This document shows positions 1 through 7,657 of a stretch of 64,000 bases of DNA, piece after piece (position 1 is the first letter of the stretch; each line of letters opens with the position of its first letter). The notes beneath the pieces are model-generated. The model was not told where the DNA came from. It was given only the letters and a program-made list of their open reading frames with translations, and searched no databases. The stretch is taken from positions 63,404 to 127,403 of the forward strand of contig NZ_LMFI01000014.1 in assembly GCF_001426745.1 (NCBI RefSeq), in the 5' to 3' direction. A program made the translations under genes and the position numbers. Origin of the DNA: Nocardioides sp. Root140. GTDB lineage: Bacteria; Actinomycetota; Actinomycetes; Propionibacteriales; Nocardioidaceae.

Positions 1-81
1 TTGCGGTGGAGTGCGCCGCCGGGCATCGGCTCCAGTCGGCGCGGGAGTCGCGGAGTGCTCCCGGTCCCGGTGCGCGGCAGG

Positions 82-732
82 TCAGTCCCGGCGCCTGACC
101 ACCTCGGCCAGCACCTCCAGCTCATCACTGATGATGCCGTTGACCCCGAGGTCGACCATCAGGTCCAACATCGTCAGGTCGTTGATCGGCCAGGTCATCA
201 CGACCTCGACATGACGCCGGAGCTTGGCCACGACCGCCCCGTCGAGCAGCGAGTTGTGGACCGAGACGCCATGGATGCGGCCACCTCTCACCTTCTCCCA
301 CAGGCCGCCGAGCTCCCGTGCATTGCGGGCGGAGAGCACCGGCTGCACGTGCTCGAGCACGGCCACCTCCTCGACCGCGCGCCAGTTGCGACCGCAGACG
401 AGGACCGGCCGGCGGTGTCCGCGGGTGCCCAGCAACCGGGCCACGGCGGCACCGACACCGGTGCCGATGCCCTTGAGGTCGAGCATGAACGTGGTGCCGT
501 GCCGATCGGCCTCGAGCAGCTCGCGGAGGCCGAGCCGTGGCGCCGTCACCGGGACCAGCTCCCAGCGGTCCCAGAGGAACGGGAACGGGCCGGCGCTCTT
601 GAGGTGGGTTGCCTCGAGGCGGTTGCGGTGCCGGTGGATGTCGCACTCGATCACGTCGACGCCGAGCCGGTTTGCCTCGTGCAGCGCGGTGAGCGAGTTG
701 CCGGCCCGGTGCGCGATCGCGAGCAGGCTCAC
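82..732 (-). CDS. Glycerophosphodiester phosphodiesterase family protein
   Basis: This 216-residue protein matches the GDPD TIM-barrel family, which hydrolyses glycerophosphodiesters to glycerol-3-phosphate and an alcohol. The signature is visible at the N-terminus: HRAGN with H8 and R9, metal ligands E29 and D31 in VIECD, and the second catalytic histidine H43. The C-terminal barrel strands carry MTWPIND and GVNGIISD, the usual family ending. There is no signal peptide, so it is probably cytosolic. The GTG start at 732 overlaps the stop of the upstream PAP2 gene (GTGA), which indicates translational coupling. The substrate cannot be deduced. At about 216 residues it is near the short end of the family. 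Confidence 0.85.
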   Translation of the reverse strand: MSLLAIAHRAGNSLTALHEANRLGVDVIECDIHRHRNRLEATHLKSAGPFPFLWDRWELVPVTAPRLGLRELLEADRHGTTFMLDLKGIGTGVGAAVARLLGTRGHRRPVLVCGRNWRAVEEVAVLEHVQPVLSARNARELGGLWEKVRGGRIHGVSVHNSLLDGAVVAKLRRHVEVVMTWPINDLTMLDLMVDLGVNGIISDELEVLAEVVRRRD

Positions 733-1454
733 GACGCCACCCGGAGGACGCGGCCGGGCGACCGACGTACCCGTCGATGCTCGAGCGCGACGCTCGCCGC
801 GTGGCCGATGAGCGCCAGGAGCAGCCCGGCCGCGACGTCGAGGATGAAGTGGTTGCCGGTCACCACCACTGCCACCGCCATCAGCACCGGCATGGCGAGG
901 CCGAAGGCTCGGAGCGCCACCGAGGAGGAGGCGCTGATGATCGCGATGCCGATCAGCAGGTCCCATCCGGCGTGCAGGCTCGGCATGGCGGCGTACTGGT
1001 CGACGAAGGCAGGCGGCTGGAGCACGCGGTAGGACAGCGACCGCTCGCTCACACTGTCCATGAACCCGAGGCCGGCCAGCCGGGGCGGCGCCACCGGGTA
1101 GAACACGAAGATGGTCATGCCCAGCAGCCCGGAGACCAGCATGGCGTCACGGAGCCGGAGGAACACGGCGCGGTGCCAGATGCCGGTCCAGAGCATCGTC
1201 GCACCGATGACCGGCCAGTGCCCCCAGATGTAGACCCAGTTGGCCAGGGTGGCCAGGAGGGCGGACTCGGTGAACGGCGCCTGGAGGGTCTTCTCGACGT
1301 AGATGCCGAGGGCCTGCTCCCACTCGACGATCAGGTGGGCGTGCTGGATCGCGGCGTCGACCGAGCCCTCGGTGGCTCCCCGGACACCGAAGTAGGCCCC
1401 GACGCCACTGACGACGAGGATGGCCTGTTTGAAGATCCACAACCAGCGAACCAC
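729..1454 (-). CDS. PAP2-superfamily (PAP2_3 / inositolphosphotransferase-like) membrane protein
   Basis: This 241-residue polytopic membrane protein carries PAP2 phosphatase/transferase motifs. FYPVAPPRL near residue 120 stands in for motif C1, MPSLH near 161 is C2, and GNHFILDVAAG near 200-210 is C3 with the His-Asp pair. Members act on lipid phosphates or transfer phospho-head-groups at the outer membrane face. The GTG start at 1454 is preceded by a good Shine-Dalgarno (GGGAGGG). It forms a coupled pair with the downstream GDPD, which suggests linked lipid head-group turnover. A paralogue at 29674-30438 shares HWPVIG, YPVAPPRL and YRVLQPPAF. The substrate is unknown. Confidence 0.85.
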   Translation of the reverse strand: MVRWLWIFKQAILVVSGVGAYFGVRGATEGSVDAAIQHAHLIVEWEQALGIYVEKTLQAPFTESALLATLANWVYIWGHWPVIGATMLWTGIWHRAVFLRLRDAMLVSGLLGMTIFVFYPVAPPRLAGLGFMDSVSERSLSYRVLQPPAFVDQYAAMPSLHAGWDLLIGIAIISASSSVALRAFGLAMPVLMAVAVVVTGNHFILDVAAGLLLALIGHAASVALEHRRVRRSPGRVLRVAS

Positions 1455-1525
1455 TGACCCTCCCTGCCCCCAGTGTGCGCGAAGGCGCGCCAGGTTTCCT
1501 CCCGAATAAGAGGGAGGACTGCAGG

Positions 1526-2389
1526 TCAGGCAGCTGCCGTGTGGCGGATCATCCGTCGGGTCGCGATCAGGCTGGCGCCGCCGAGGGCCAGGGCGGGCAG
1601 CCAGGCGACGGCCGCCTTGAGGGTGACCGCAGCCGCGGCCGCGGTCCACGGGACGCCGAGGGCGACCAGACCGACCACGAGCGCGCCGTCCCGGGGACTC
1701 GCACCGTTGGGACCCGGTACGGCGCCCGCGACCTGGCTGGCGCCGAACGCACCGAGCAGCTCCAGCGGCGAGAGCGTGTAGCCAGTCGCGCCCAGGGTGC
1801 CGAGCAGCAGCATGGCGATCGACGCCTGGTAGGCGGCCGAGAGGGCCAGCGCGTGCGCGAAATTCTTCGGCGGCGGCAGCGGCCCGAGCGGGAGCAGCTT
1901 CGGGCGGACGCGCCTGACCACGAGGAAGCCCACGACGAACGCCAGCCCGATGCCCAACGCGGTGAGCATCATGCGCCACGGGAGTGCCGACCCGGCGAAC
2001 ACCACGAACATCGCCAGCCCCACCGCCCCCACGGTCCGGTCGACCGCGACACTGGCCACCGCGTCACCGCGTGGGACGTCGGCGTGGGTGAGCCTGCGGA
2101 TCCGCCAGAGGTCCGCCCCGACGTGGCCGGGTGTGAGAAGTCCGAGCAGCTCGGACTCGGCGTACGCACGGAGGAACCAGCGGCGACCGAAGTCGGCGTT
2201 CGTCAGGGCGCGCCACCTCAGCGGACACAGGACGTACTTGCCGATCATCCAAGGCAGCAGGCCGAGCAGGATCGGCCAGGGCGAGACCGACGGCAGGCGC
2301 GGCAGCGTGACGGCCGGCACGGCGAGCGCGACAGCGACGCCGAGGAGCAGGACCGTCTTGGAGTGGACAATGGTGCGCAGATGCTTCAA
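1526..2389 (-). CDS. Flippase-like / lysylphosphatidylglycerol synthase TM-domain protein
   Basis: This protein of about 287 residues has multiple hydrophobic helices and resembles the UPF0104/LPG-synthase transmembrane (flippase-like) family of lipid transport or modification proteins. Seen in the sequence: a TM helix near residues 10-28, the polar cluster LLTPGHVGADLWR, an SVAVDRTVG segment, and a glycine-rich VAGAVPGPNG loop. The start chosen is TTG at 2389 because it immediately precedes the first helix; no strong Shine-Dalgarno decides it, so the N-terminus is uncertain. It lies 71 bp upstream of the PAP2/GDPD pair on the same strand, consistent with a lipid theme. Function is inferred from family resemblance only. 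Confidence 0.65.
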   Translation of the reverse strand: MKHLRTIVHSKTVLLLGVAVALAVPAVTLPRLPSVSPWPILLGLLPWMIGKYVLCPLRWRALTNADFGRRWFLRAYAESELLGLLTPGHVGADLWRIRRLTHADVPRGDAVASVAVDRTVGAVGLAMFVVFAGSALPWRMMLTALGIGLAFVVGFLVVRRVRPKLLPLGPLPPPKNFAHALALSAAYQASIAMLLLGTLGATGYTLSPLELLGAFGASQVAGAVPGPNGASPRDGALVVGLVALGVPWTAAAAAVTLKAAVAWLPALALGGASLIATRRMIRHTAAA

Positions 2390-2519
2390 ATCTCTTCGAG
2401 CTCGCCTTCCAGCACAAAGCCGGGCGAAACTGCGTTGGTCCAACCCGTGGTGTGATCCCCGTCCCTTCGAAGGTAACTCCGCCACCGGGCCCGAAACCAC
2501 AGAGTGTGACGTACTCCCG

Positions 2520-3398
2520 TCAGCGCAGGCGGTGCAGTGCGCCGGCCGCGGCTCGTCGTACGGCGTCGGTGAGCGCGTCGAGGGCGGGGCTGTCGAGTCG
2601 CCAGCGCTGCCAGTGGAGTGGCACGCCGACCGCCTTCGCACCGGGCAGGCGGACCAGGTCGCCCGCCGCCAGCGCCGGCTCGAGCTGTGGCTCGGGGACC
2701 GCTCCCCATCCCAGACCGCAGAGCACGGCCTCGTGGAAGTCCGCCGAGCTCGGCACCCGGTGCACCACGGCCGGACGAGTCGCCCCGTGGGCGGCGAGCA
2801 CACCGTCCTGGAGCCGGTCCTTGGCGTTGAAGACCACGACCGGAGCCCTCGACCAGTCGAAGCTCCTCCCCCGCCGGTGCCGCTCCACGAACGCGGGCGC
2901 CGCGGCGGGGACGTATCGAAGCGTGCCGAGCGGCTCGACCGAGCAGCCCTGGACCGGTTGGGGTTCGCCGGTGACGGCCGCCAGCACCTCGCCCCGACGG
3001 AGCAGGTCGTGCGACAACGACTCGTCCTCCACGAAGAGTCGCAGGGCCGTCGTCGGCAGCTCGGCCACGGTCGCGAGCACCGGCCGGAACCAGGTCGCCA
3101 GGGAGTCGGCGTTCACCGCGACCGCGAGGTCCACGACGGCGTCGTTGCCCATCGACGCGGCGGCCTCGGCGGCGAGGAGGCGCATCTGCCGACCGAGTCG
3201 CATCAGGGGTGCCCCCGCGTCGGTGATCTCCGCCGGCGACGTACGCCGCACCAACACCTGCCCGGCAGCCCGCTCCGCCGCGCGCACCCGCTGACTGACC
3301 GCACTGGGCGTCACGTGCAGCCGCCGGGCCGCGGCGTCGAACGATCCCTCCTCGGCGATGGCGAGGAGCGTCTCGAGCTGGGCGGGGTCGAAGTGCAT
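2520..3398 (-). CDS. argP: LysR-family regulator, ArgP/LysG type
   Basis: This 292-residue LysR-type regulator has its winged HTH at residues 1-60 (LETLLAIAEEGSFDAAARRL then HVTPSAVSQRVRAAE), followed by a periplasmic-binding-like effector domain. The sequence pattern and divergent orientation to an adjacent LysE/ArgO exporter are diagnostic of ArgP/LysG, which senses basic amino acids (Lys, Arg) and activates the exporter. ATG at 3398 was chosen because the HTH begins directly after it. The 79-bp intergenic region to lysE holds a perfect inverted repeat, a candidate binding site. Confidence 0.88.
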   Translation of the reverse strand: MHFDPAQLETLLAIAEEGSFDAAARRLHVTPSAVSQRVRAAERAAGQVLVRRTSPAEITDAGAPLMRLGRQMRLLAAEAAASMGNDAVVDLAVAVNADSLATWFRPVLATVAELPTTALRLFVEDESLSHDLLRRGEVLAAVTGEPQPVQGCSVEPLGTLRYVPAAAPAFVERHRRGRSFDWSRAPVVVFNAKDRLQDGVLAAHGATRPAVVHRVPSSADFHEAVLCGLGWGAVPEPQLEPALAAGDLVRLPGAKAVGVPLHWQRWRLDSPALDALTDAVRRAAAGALHRLR

Positions 3399-3414
3399 CT
3401 GACCAGTGAAGCAC

Positions 3415-3433
3415 TTCTTCATCAGGTGAAGAA
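3415..3433. promoter_or_regulatory. Candidate ArgP operator (inverted repeat between argP and lysE)
   Basis: Perfect 7-bp arms TTCTTCA and TGAAGAA are separated by five bases in the divergent argP-lysE intergenic region. Position and symmetry fit a LysR-type regulator site. The assignment to ArgP is inference. Confidence 0.5.
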
Positions 3434-3477
3434 ACATTCGCTGTTCTACATTGCGTTCGGCGCCTACGGTCGAGGGC

Positions 3478-4107
3478 ATGTCTGCTTCCGCCCTCGCCGG
3501 CTTCATCACCGGTGGACCCCTCATCGTCGCCATCGGCGCCCAGAACGCCTACGTGCTGCGACAGGGGCTGATCCGCCACCACATCACTGCCGTGGTGGCG
3601 ATCTGCGCGGTCTCGGACGCCGTCCTCATCATCGCCGGAGTCAGCGGCATCGGAACCATCGTCGACCGCGCCGAGTGGCTCATCGACGTCGTCCGCTGGC
3701 TCGGCGTGGCCTTCCTCCTCTGGTACGCCGCAGGCTCGTTGCGCCGCGCCTTCCACACCGAGTCCCTGCACACCGACGGACTCGCCCAGGCCCGCGGCGA
3801 GGCCCGCCGTACCGTCGTCGGCCGTGCCGTCGCACTGACCTGGCTCAACCCGCACGTCTACCTCGACACGGTGCTCCTGATCGGCTCGATCGCGGCCACC
3901 CACAGCACCCACGGCTCAGGTGTCGTCGATGGCCGCTGGTGGTTCGCACTGGGGGCGGTGGTCGCGAGCGTCGTGTGGTTCAGCGGCCTCGGGTTCGGCG
4001 CTCGCCTGGTCGCACCGGTCCTCGAGCGCCCGCGGGCGTGGCAGGTCCTCGAGGTGCTGATCGCCGCGACGATGCTGCTCGTGGCCGCGCGACTGGCCCT
4101 CGGCTAG
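3478..4107 (+). CDS. LysE/ArgO-family amino acid exporter
   Basis: This 209-residue inner-membrane protein has about six hydrophobic segments and the LysE signature near the start (FITGGPLIVAIGAQNAYVLRQG). The family exports L-lysine, L-arginine or analogues. The conserved ALTWLNPHVYLDTVLLIG segment near residues 120-137 is typical of the second repeat of the fold. The start at 3478 follows a purine-rich GAGGGC. It is transcribed divergently from the ArgP-type regulator, the classical control arrangement. Arg/Lys specificity is inferred from that partner. Confidence 0.9.
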   Translation: MSASALAGFITGGPLIVAIGAQNAYVLRQGLIRHHITAVVAICAVSDAVLIIAGVSGIGTIVDRAEWLIDVVRWLGVAFLLWYAAGSLRRAFHTESLHTDGLAQARGEARRTVVGRAVALTWLNPHVYLDTVLLIGSIAATHSTHGSGVVDGRWWFALGAVVASVVWFSGLGFGARLVAPVLERPRAWQVLEVLIAATMLLVAARLALG

Positions 4108-4128
4108 CAGCCCGTTAGTCTGGCCAAC

Positions 4129-4515
4129 ATGGCGGCCACTGCTCATCCCGGAGTCGACAGCTACATCGATGGTCTGCCTGCATGGCAGCAGGAGATCTGC
4201 AGGAGCCTGCGCGCGATCATCCACGAGGCCGAGCCCGCGATCGAGGAAACGATCAAGCGCACGGTGCAGCCCTACTTCGTGCTCGACGGCAACGTCTGCG
4301 CCCTGCTGGCCACCAAGGACCACATCAACCTCTTCGTCTACGACCCGACGATTCCCGACCCCGACGGCATCATCAACCAGGGGCACGACAACGCGACCGC
4401 GCGGGCGATCCAGATCTATGAGGGCGACCCGATCAACCGGCCGGCGCTGATCACGTACCTCCGGGCCATCGTGTCCAACAACCGTGCCGGCGGGTGGCGC
4501 AAGCTCAGCCGTTGA
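4129..4515 (+). CDS. DUF1801 domain protein
   Basis: This 128-residue soluble protein matches the DUF1801 (YdhG/YjbR/CyaY-like) fold: an N-terminal helix pair (SYIDGLPAWQQEICRSLRAIIHEAEPA), EETIKRTVQPYFVLDGNVCALLATKDHINLFVY, and a C-terminal helix. The biochemical role of the family is unknown. It begins 21 bp after lysE on the same strand and may be cotranscribed. Length is normal for the family. Confidence 0.75.
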   Translation: MAATAHPGVDSYIDGLPAWQQEICRSLRAIIHEAEPAIEETIKRTVQPYFVLDGNVCALLATKDHINLFVYDPTIPDPDGIINQGHDNATARAIQIYEGDPINRPALITYLRAIVSNNRAGGWRKLSR

Positions 4516-4533
4516 ACCAGGTCGTCCCGGATT

Positions 4534-4542
4534 CCGTTTGCG
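4534..4542 (+). promoter_or_regulatory. Conserved upstream block of cassette copy 1
   Basis: CCGTTTGCG lies 36 bp before the GTG start of the cassette, followed by a purine-rich leader ending TCCGTG. The same 9-mer occurs 37 bp before the start of the paralogous cassette (23815-23823), where little else outside genes is conserved. It may be part of a promoter or activator site. Confidence 0.4.
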
Positions 4543-4569
4543 CGCCGCTGCCCGGGGAATAGAGCGTCC

Positions 4570-5667
4570 GTGCAGGATGCCATCAAGCAGCGGCTGGGCC
4601 GCACCCTCCTATTTCTCCCTGTGGTCCTCGGGCTCGTCGTCCTCGCACTCGCCGTCGCGGTGGTGGTCGTGAAGAAGTCCGACGACCGACCGCGCGCGGA
4701 GGTCGGCGATGTGTTCGCCAACCCCGGCGGCGGTGCGGTGAAGCACCGGGGAGAGGTCTTCCTGCCCTGGATCCGGCTGGAGGTCGGGGCCGGCGAGCCA
4801 CGGGACGAACTGCCCGACCTGCTCGGTGCCGACGCCAACGTGCGAGCCCCGAAGGGTGGAAGCTTCGTGCAGGTCCAGGCGAGGAACACAGGAGGCGTCC
4901 TGCTCTCCACCGTCACCTGGCCCTACACGGCCGACGTCGAGCTGCTGCTCCGGGCCGACGGCACGGACTACTCCTTGTCGGGGCCGGGCGGGCTCAACTA
5001 CACGGCCGCCGATCCCAACAGCACGAGCGAGGAGCGATGGGTCGCCGTCAAGGGGCACCCGAAGGACCTCGCGGTCGTCGTACGCATCGGCGACGAGGAG
5101 CAGGTCGTCGACGCATCCGACGGGTCTGTCGAGCTGGGCCGCGCCGCCGAGCTGGCGGCCCTGCCCAGCGTCCAGGAGCACTTCCAGGACCGCAAGGACA
5201 TCGGGTGCGGCAGGTTCCGTCGTACGGACGACTCCCCCGTCCAGATCGACTACCCGAAGTCCGTGGAGTGCAAGGTGCAGCAGACCCTGCGCACGCCGTA
5301 CGTCGACGGCATCGGCTGGGCCGAACCGGGGCACGAGTTCCTGGTCGTCCAGATCGATCCGCCGGACTACGTGGACGTGTCGGTTCCCGACGGTGCGCCG
5401 ACGGCCACGAGCTTCCAGGACACGCTCCGGCACTCCGCCGAGCTCGGTGGCAGCGCAAGCCTCTCCGAGCCTGCTGACACGAAGGCACTCGGGCAGTACG
5501 TCCTCGGGCCGACCGCCGTCCAGTTCGTCTTCGACGTCGCCAAGGACAAGCCGGCCGGCGACCTGACCATCACCACGCGCATCCGCGCCCGGGGCCAGCG
5601 CGGCTTCGCGTTCCGGACCGAGCACGCACGTATCGAGTGGACCGTCCCGGGAAGGAATCTCGCATGA
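4570..5667 (+). CDS. Membrane-anchored exported protein, cassette gene A, copy 1 (unknown function)
   Basis: I do not recognise a named family. The 365-residue protein has a short cytoplasmic N-terminus, one TM helix (about residues 12-35, ending VVVVKK) and a large external beta-rich domain with cysteines near residues 214 and 235. Stretches such as RPRAEVGDVF, VVDASDGSV and LRTPYVDGIGWAEPG recur almost exactly in the gene at 23852-24967. GTG was chosen because it aligns with the start of that copy and sets the TM helix correctly. The stop overlaps the next ATG (ATGA), so it is coupled to gene B. The same two-gene order in both copies suggests that A and B act as a complex outside the membrane; that is inference. 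Confidence 0.8.
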   Translation: MQDAIKQRLGRTLLFLPVVLGLVVLALAVAVVVVKKSDDRPRAEVGDVFANPGGGAVKHRGEVFLPWIRLEVGAGEPRDELPDLLGADANVRAPKGGSFVQVQARNTGGVLLSTVTWPYTADVELLLRADGTDYSLSGPGGLNYTAADPNSTSEERWVAVKGHPKDLAVVVRIGDEEQVVDASDGSVELGRAAELAALPSVQEHFQDRKDIGCGRFRRTDDSPVQIDYPKSVECKVQQTLRTPYVDGIGWAEPGHEFLVVQIDPPDYVDVSVPDGAPTATSFQDTLRHSAELGGSASLSEPADTKALGQYVLGPTAVQFVFDVAKDKPAGDLTITTRIRARGQRGFAFRTEHARIEWTVPGRNLA

Positions 5668-6740
5668 GCGCCCGGACGCGTCCCACCTGGGTGCCTGTGG
5701 TCTTGCTGGTGCTCAGCGTCGCACTCGTCATCGCGGCAGTCAGGCTCGGCACGCGCCTGGCCGGCGAGCTGCGCGACGACCCCGTCGACGTCCTGTCCGC
5801 GGGCGAGACGCTGCGCCTGGACTCACCGCCGTACGCCGAGACCCACACGGTGATCGTGCCCCTCAACAAGGTCGACGTCGCGGTCGGTCGGCCACTCGAC
5901 TCGCTCGACCACGAGTTCGTCGCCTACGACAAGGACGACTCGAGGCGCAACTCGCAGCGCGCACTGCACGCCCCCGAGGGCGGCCGTCTCGTTCCGGTGT
6001 CATGGAGCATTCGTCCCACGGGCGGGCTGGCCTCCGGGCTCGCCATTGCGACAGAGATCCGGCTGGTCGCCGAGGGGGAGAAGGTGACCATCGGCTCCGT
6101 CAGGCTCGGCGACCCGTCGACCGGCCAGACGTCCTACGAGCAGCACGACGTGGTGGTCGCACTGCCCGGAGACCTGGACACCGACGACCTCAAGGTCGAG
6201 GTGGAGTTCGGCGGCCAGACCCAGGTGCTCGACGTGGCGTCCGGCGAGATCGACGCCGGGGTGGCGCAGGCGCTCTATGAACCGGAGCCCAACTTCGATG
6301 CCGGCTGCCACGCGGTGGAGGACAACTGCCAATACGTCCCGGCCAGCGCCGACCAGCAGTTTCACCCGATGCAGGGGCGCTTCACCGCCAGCCAGGTGAC
6401 GCTCTACCCCTGGGACGCCGAGCTGGGCTGGGCCGACGAGGGCACCCTGTGGGCCGGAGTGCGGATCTCCTCGTTCAGCGCGCTCGGCACGGACGCCGCA
6501 GGCAACGTGGTGATCGACCGACGTCAGGCACCCCCGCGAGTCACCCTCGACGGCCGGCCGCCGGTTGGCCGTGAGGGGCTCAAGGGCGGCGAGGGCAGCA
6601 CCTCCGGTCGAGCGATCCTGCGCGTGGAGGCGGACGACGAGCCGAAGGTCCTGCGCATCCAGACGGTCATCACCTTGGGCAACGGCGTCAAGATGCCGAT
6701 CGAGGCGCGACTCCCCCTGCAGCCGGTCACCGCAGGCTGA
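5664..6740 (+). CDS. Membrane-anchored exported protein, cassette gene B, copy 1 (unknown function)
   Basis: This 358-residue protein has one N-terminal TM helix (about residues 8-26) and an external domain. The family is not recognised. It shares with its partner A the layout of a GG(S/R)(F/L)V strand, a QV(V/L)D...SG core followed by an A-L motif, a cysteine pair (here FDAGC and DNC), then a (D)xxxGWAxxG strand, so A and B look like distant paralogues. Its own second copy is at 24964-26055, with LGWADEG and LYP conserved. The ATG at 5664 overlaps the stop of A. It ends 4 bp before the convergent vapC stop. Confidence 0.8.
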   Translation: MSARTRPTWVPVVLLVLSVALVIAAVRLGTRLAGELRDDPVDVLSAGETLRLDSPPYAETHTVIVPLNKVDVAVGRPLDSLDHEFVAYDKDDSRRNSQRALHAPEGGRLVPVSWSIRPTGGLASGLAIATEIRLVAEGEKVTIGSVRLGDPSTGQTSYEQHDVVVALPGDLDTDDLKVEVEFGGQTQVLDVASGEIDAGVAQALYEPEPNFDAGCHAVEDNCQYVPASADQQFHPMQGRFTASQVTLYPWDAELGWADEGTLWAGVRISSFSALGTDAAGNVVIDRRQAPPRVTLDGRPPVGREGLKGGEGSTSGRAILRVEADDEPKVLRIQTVITLGNGVKMPIEARLPLQPVTAG

Positions 6741-6744
6741 ACGC

Positions 6745-7143
6745 TCACCGGCCGCCGATCACCTCGACGACGCAGCGGGCACCCGCACCCTTGGCGAGCC
6801 GTCGGTCGCCGGTGACCAGGGTTGCGCCCAGGGAGACGGCCAACGCGACATAGGTGGCGTCGTACGCCGTCAGGGTCTCGCGCAGGCTCCAGATGCCGGG
6901 GAGCAGTCGGGCATGCGGAACCCGCTCGAGGGGGAATGCAGCGAGTGCGGCGACGGCCCGATCGGCCTGCTGGTCCGTCAGCCTGCCGGAGCGGACGAAG
7001 CCGCGGAGCAGACTCGCTGCCTCCACGTCGATCAGGTCGGGAGCGACCACCTGCTCGACAGCGAGGCGCTGCCGGATGGCGGAACTGAGTGGGTCGGGTC
7101 CAACCAGCGCGGCCACCAGCACGGAGTTGTCGATGACGATCAT
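6745..7143 (-). CDS. vapC: PIN-domain ribonuclease toxin (VapC family)
   Basis: This 132-residue protein has the complete acidic active site of PIN-domain RNases: D5 in the opening MIVIDNSVLVAAL strand, E41, D95 in LTAYDATYVALA, and D113 in LVTGDRRL. VapC toxins cut tRNA or rRNA with Mg2+ and are neutralised by a cognate antitoxin. It overlaps the upstream antitoxin by 4 bp (ATGA), the standard TA arrangement. All catalytic residues are intact, so it is probably active. The RNA target cannot be read from the sequence. Confidence 0.92.
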   Translation of the reverse strand: MIVIDNSVLVAALVGPDPLSSAIRQRLAVEQVVAPDLIDVEAASLLRGFVRSGRLTDQQADRAVAALAAFPLERVPHARLLPGIWSLRETLTAYDATYVALAVSLGATLVTGDRRLAKGAGARCVVEVIGGR

Positions 7144-7373
7144 CGGCGGCGGTCAGCGCGCTGCGCCTCGACGATGTCGGCCATCGGTGGGACGTCGGTC
7201 CACGCGAGGTCGGCGCGGGCCGCGGCCAGTGCCTCCTCGACGGTCGGTTCCGCGGCCTGTCGCTCGAGGGTGAGCCGCAGGAACTCCTGGAGGGAGCGTC
7301 CGGAGGCGGCTGCCCGCCGCTTGAGCACGGCATAGGCGTCGTCGTCGAGGTTGCGGATCTGCACGGTGGCCAT
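7140..7373 (-). CDS. vapB: Ribbon-helix-helix antitoxin (VapB/FitA-like)
   Basis: This 77-residue protein begins with a FitA/Arc-like ribbon-helix-helix segment: beta strand ATVQIRNLDDDAYAVLKRRAAASG, then RSLQEFLRLTLERQA. The acidic tail (TWTDVPPMADIVEAQ region) would occupy the VapC groove. It binds VapC and represses its own operon in this family. No clear Shine-Dalgarno precedes ATG 7373, and a palindromic site lies 16-35 bp upstream, fitting autoregulation with a very short leader. Confidence 0.88.
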   Translation of the reverse strand: MATVQIRNLDDDAYAVLKRRAAASGRSLQEFLRLTLERQAAEPTVEEALAAARADLAWTDVPPMADIVEAQRADRRR

Positions 7374-7388
7374 GCATGCAGATTAGCG

Positions 7389-7408
7389 CAGATTCTCCGC
7401 TGAATCTG
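7389..7408. promoter_or_regulatory. Candidate VapB(C) operator palindrome
   Basis: Perfect arms CAGATTC and GAATCTG flank a 6-bp spacer just upstream of vapB. A further half-site-like GCAGATTA lies at 7379-7386. TGCATG occurs on both flanks. The position over the likely -10/-35 region fits autorepression by VapB; it is not experimentally supported here. Confidence 0.55.
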
Positions 7409-7657
7409 TTGCATGTCGCTTCGAACAGGCGTACGATGAATCTTGAGCTCGAGTCAATAGTCCGGCACTGAGGACGATGAGCTCGACCCGCCCAGGCGGG
7501 TCGCCCTTCACGGGTCTGCGTGTGCCGGGCTCGTCAGTTGCCAGGGCGGAGCGCAGTTCCCTCCGGGGGTACGCCGTCAGCGGCGAGGACTCGGCGGCAT
7601 CCATTCACCGTGCACAGCCCTTGTCGGGTGGTGCGTCCTGATCGGAGCCCCGAGGCC
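7409..7657. other. Intergenic region before the HNH nuclease gene
   Basis: No open reading frame here has coding character. It separates the divergent vapB and HNH genes. Part is AT-richer than its neighbours (7409-7460), as expected for promoter DNA. No repeat or RNA gene was recognised. Confidence 0.4.

Noticed and set aside
1..1032. Long plus-strand open frame starting at the first base
   Set aside because: It lies opposite clear GDPD and PAP2 genes and encodes low-complexity Arg/Asp-rich sequence; it is a shadow frame of high-GC DNA.
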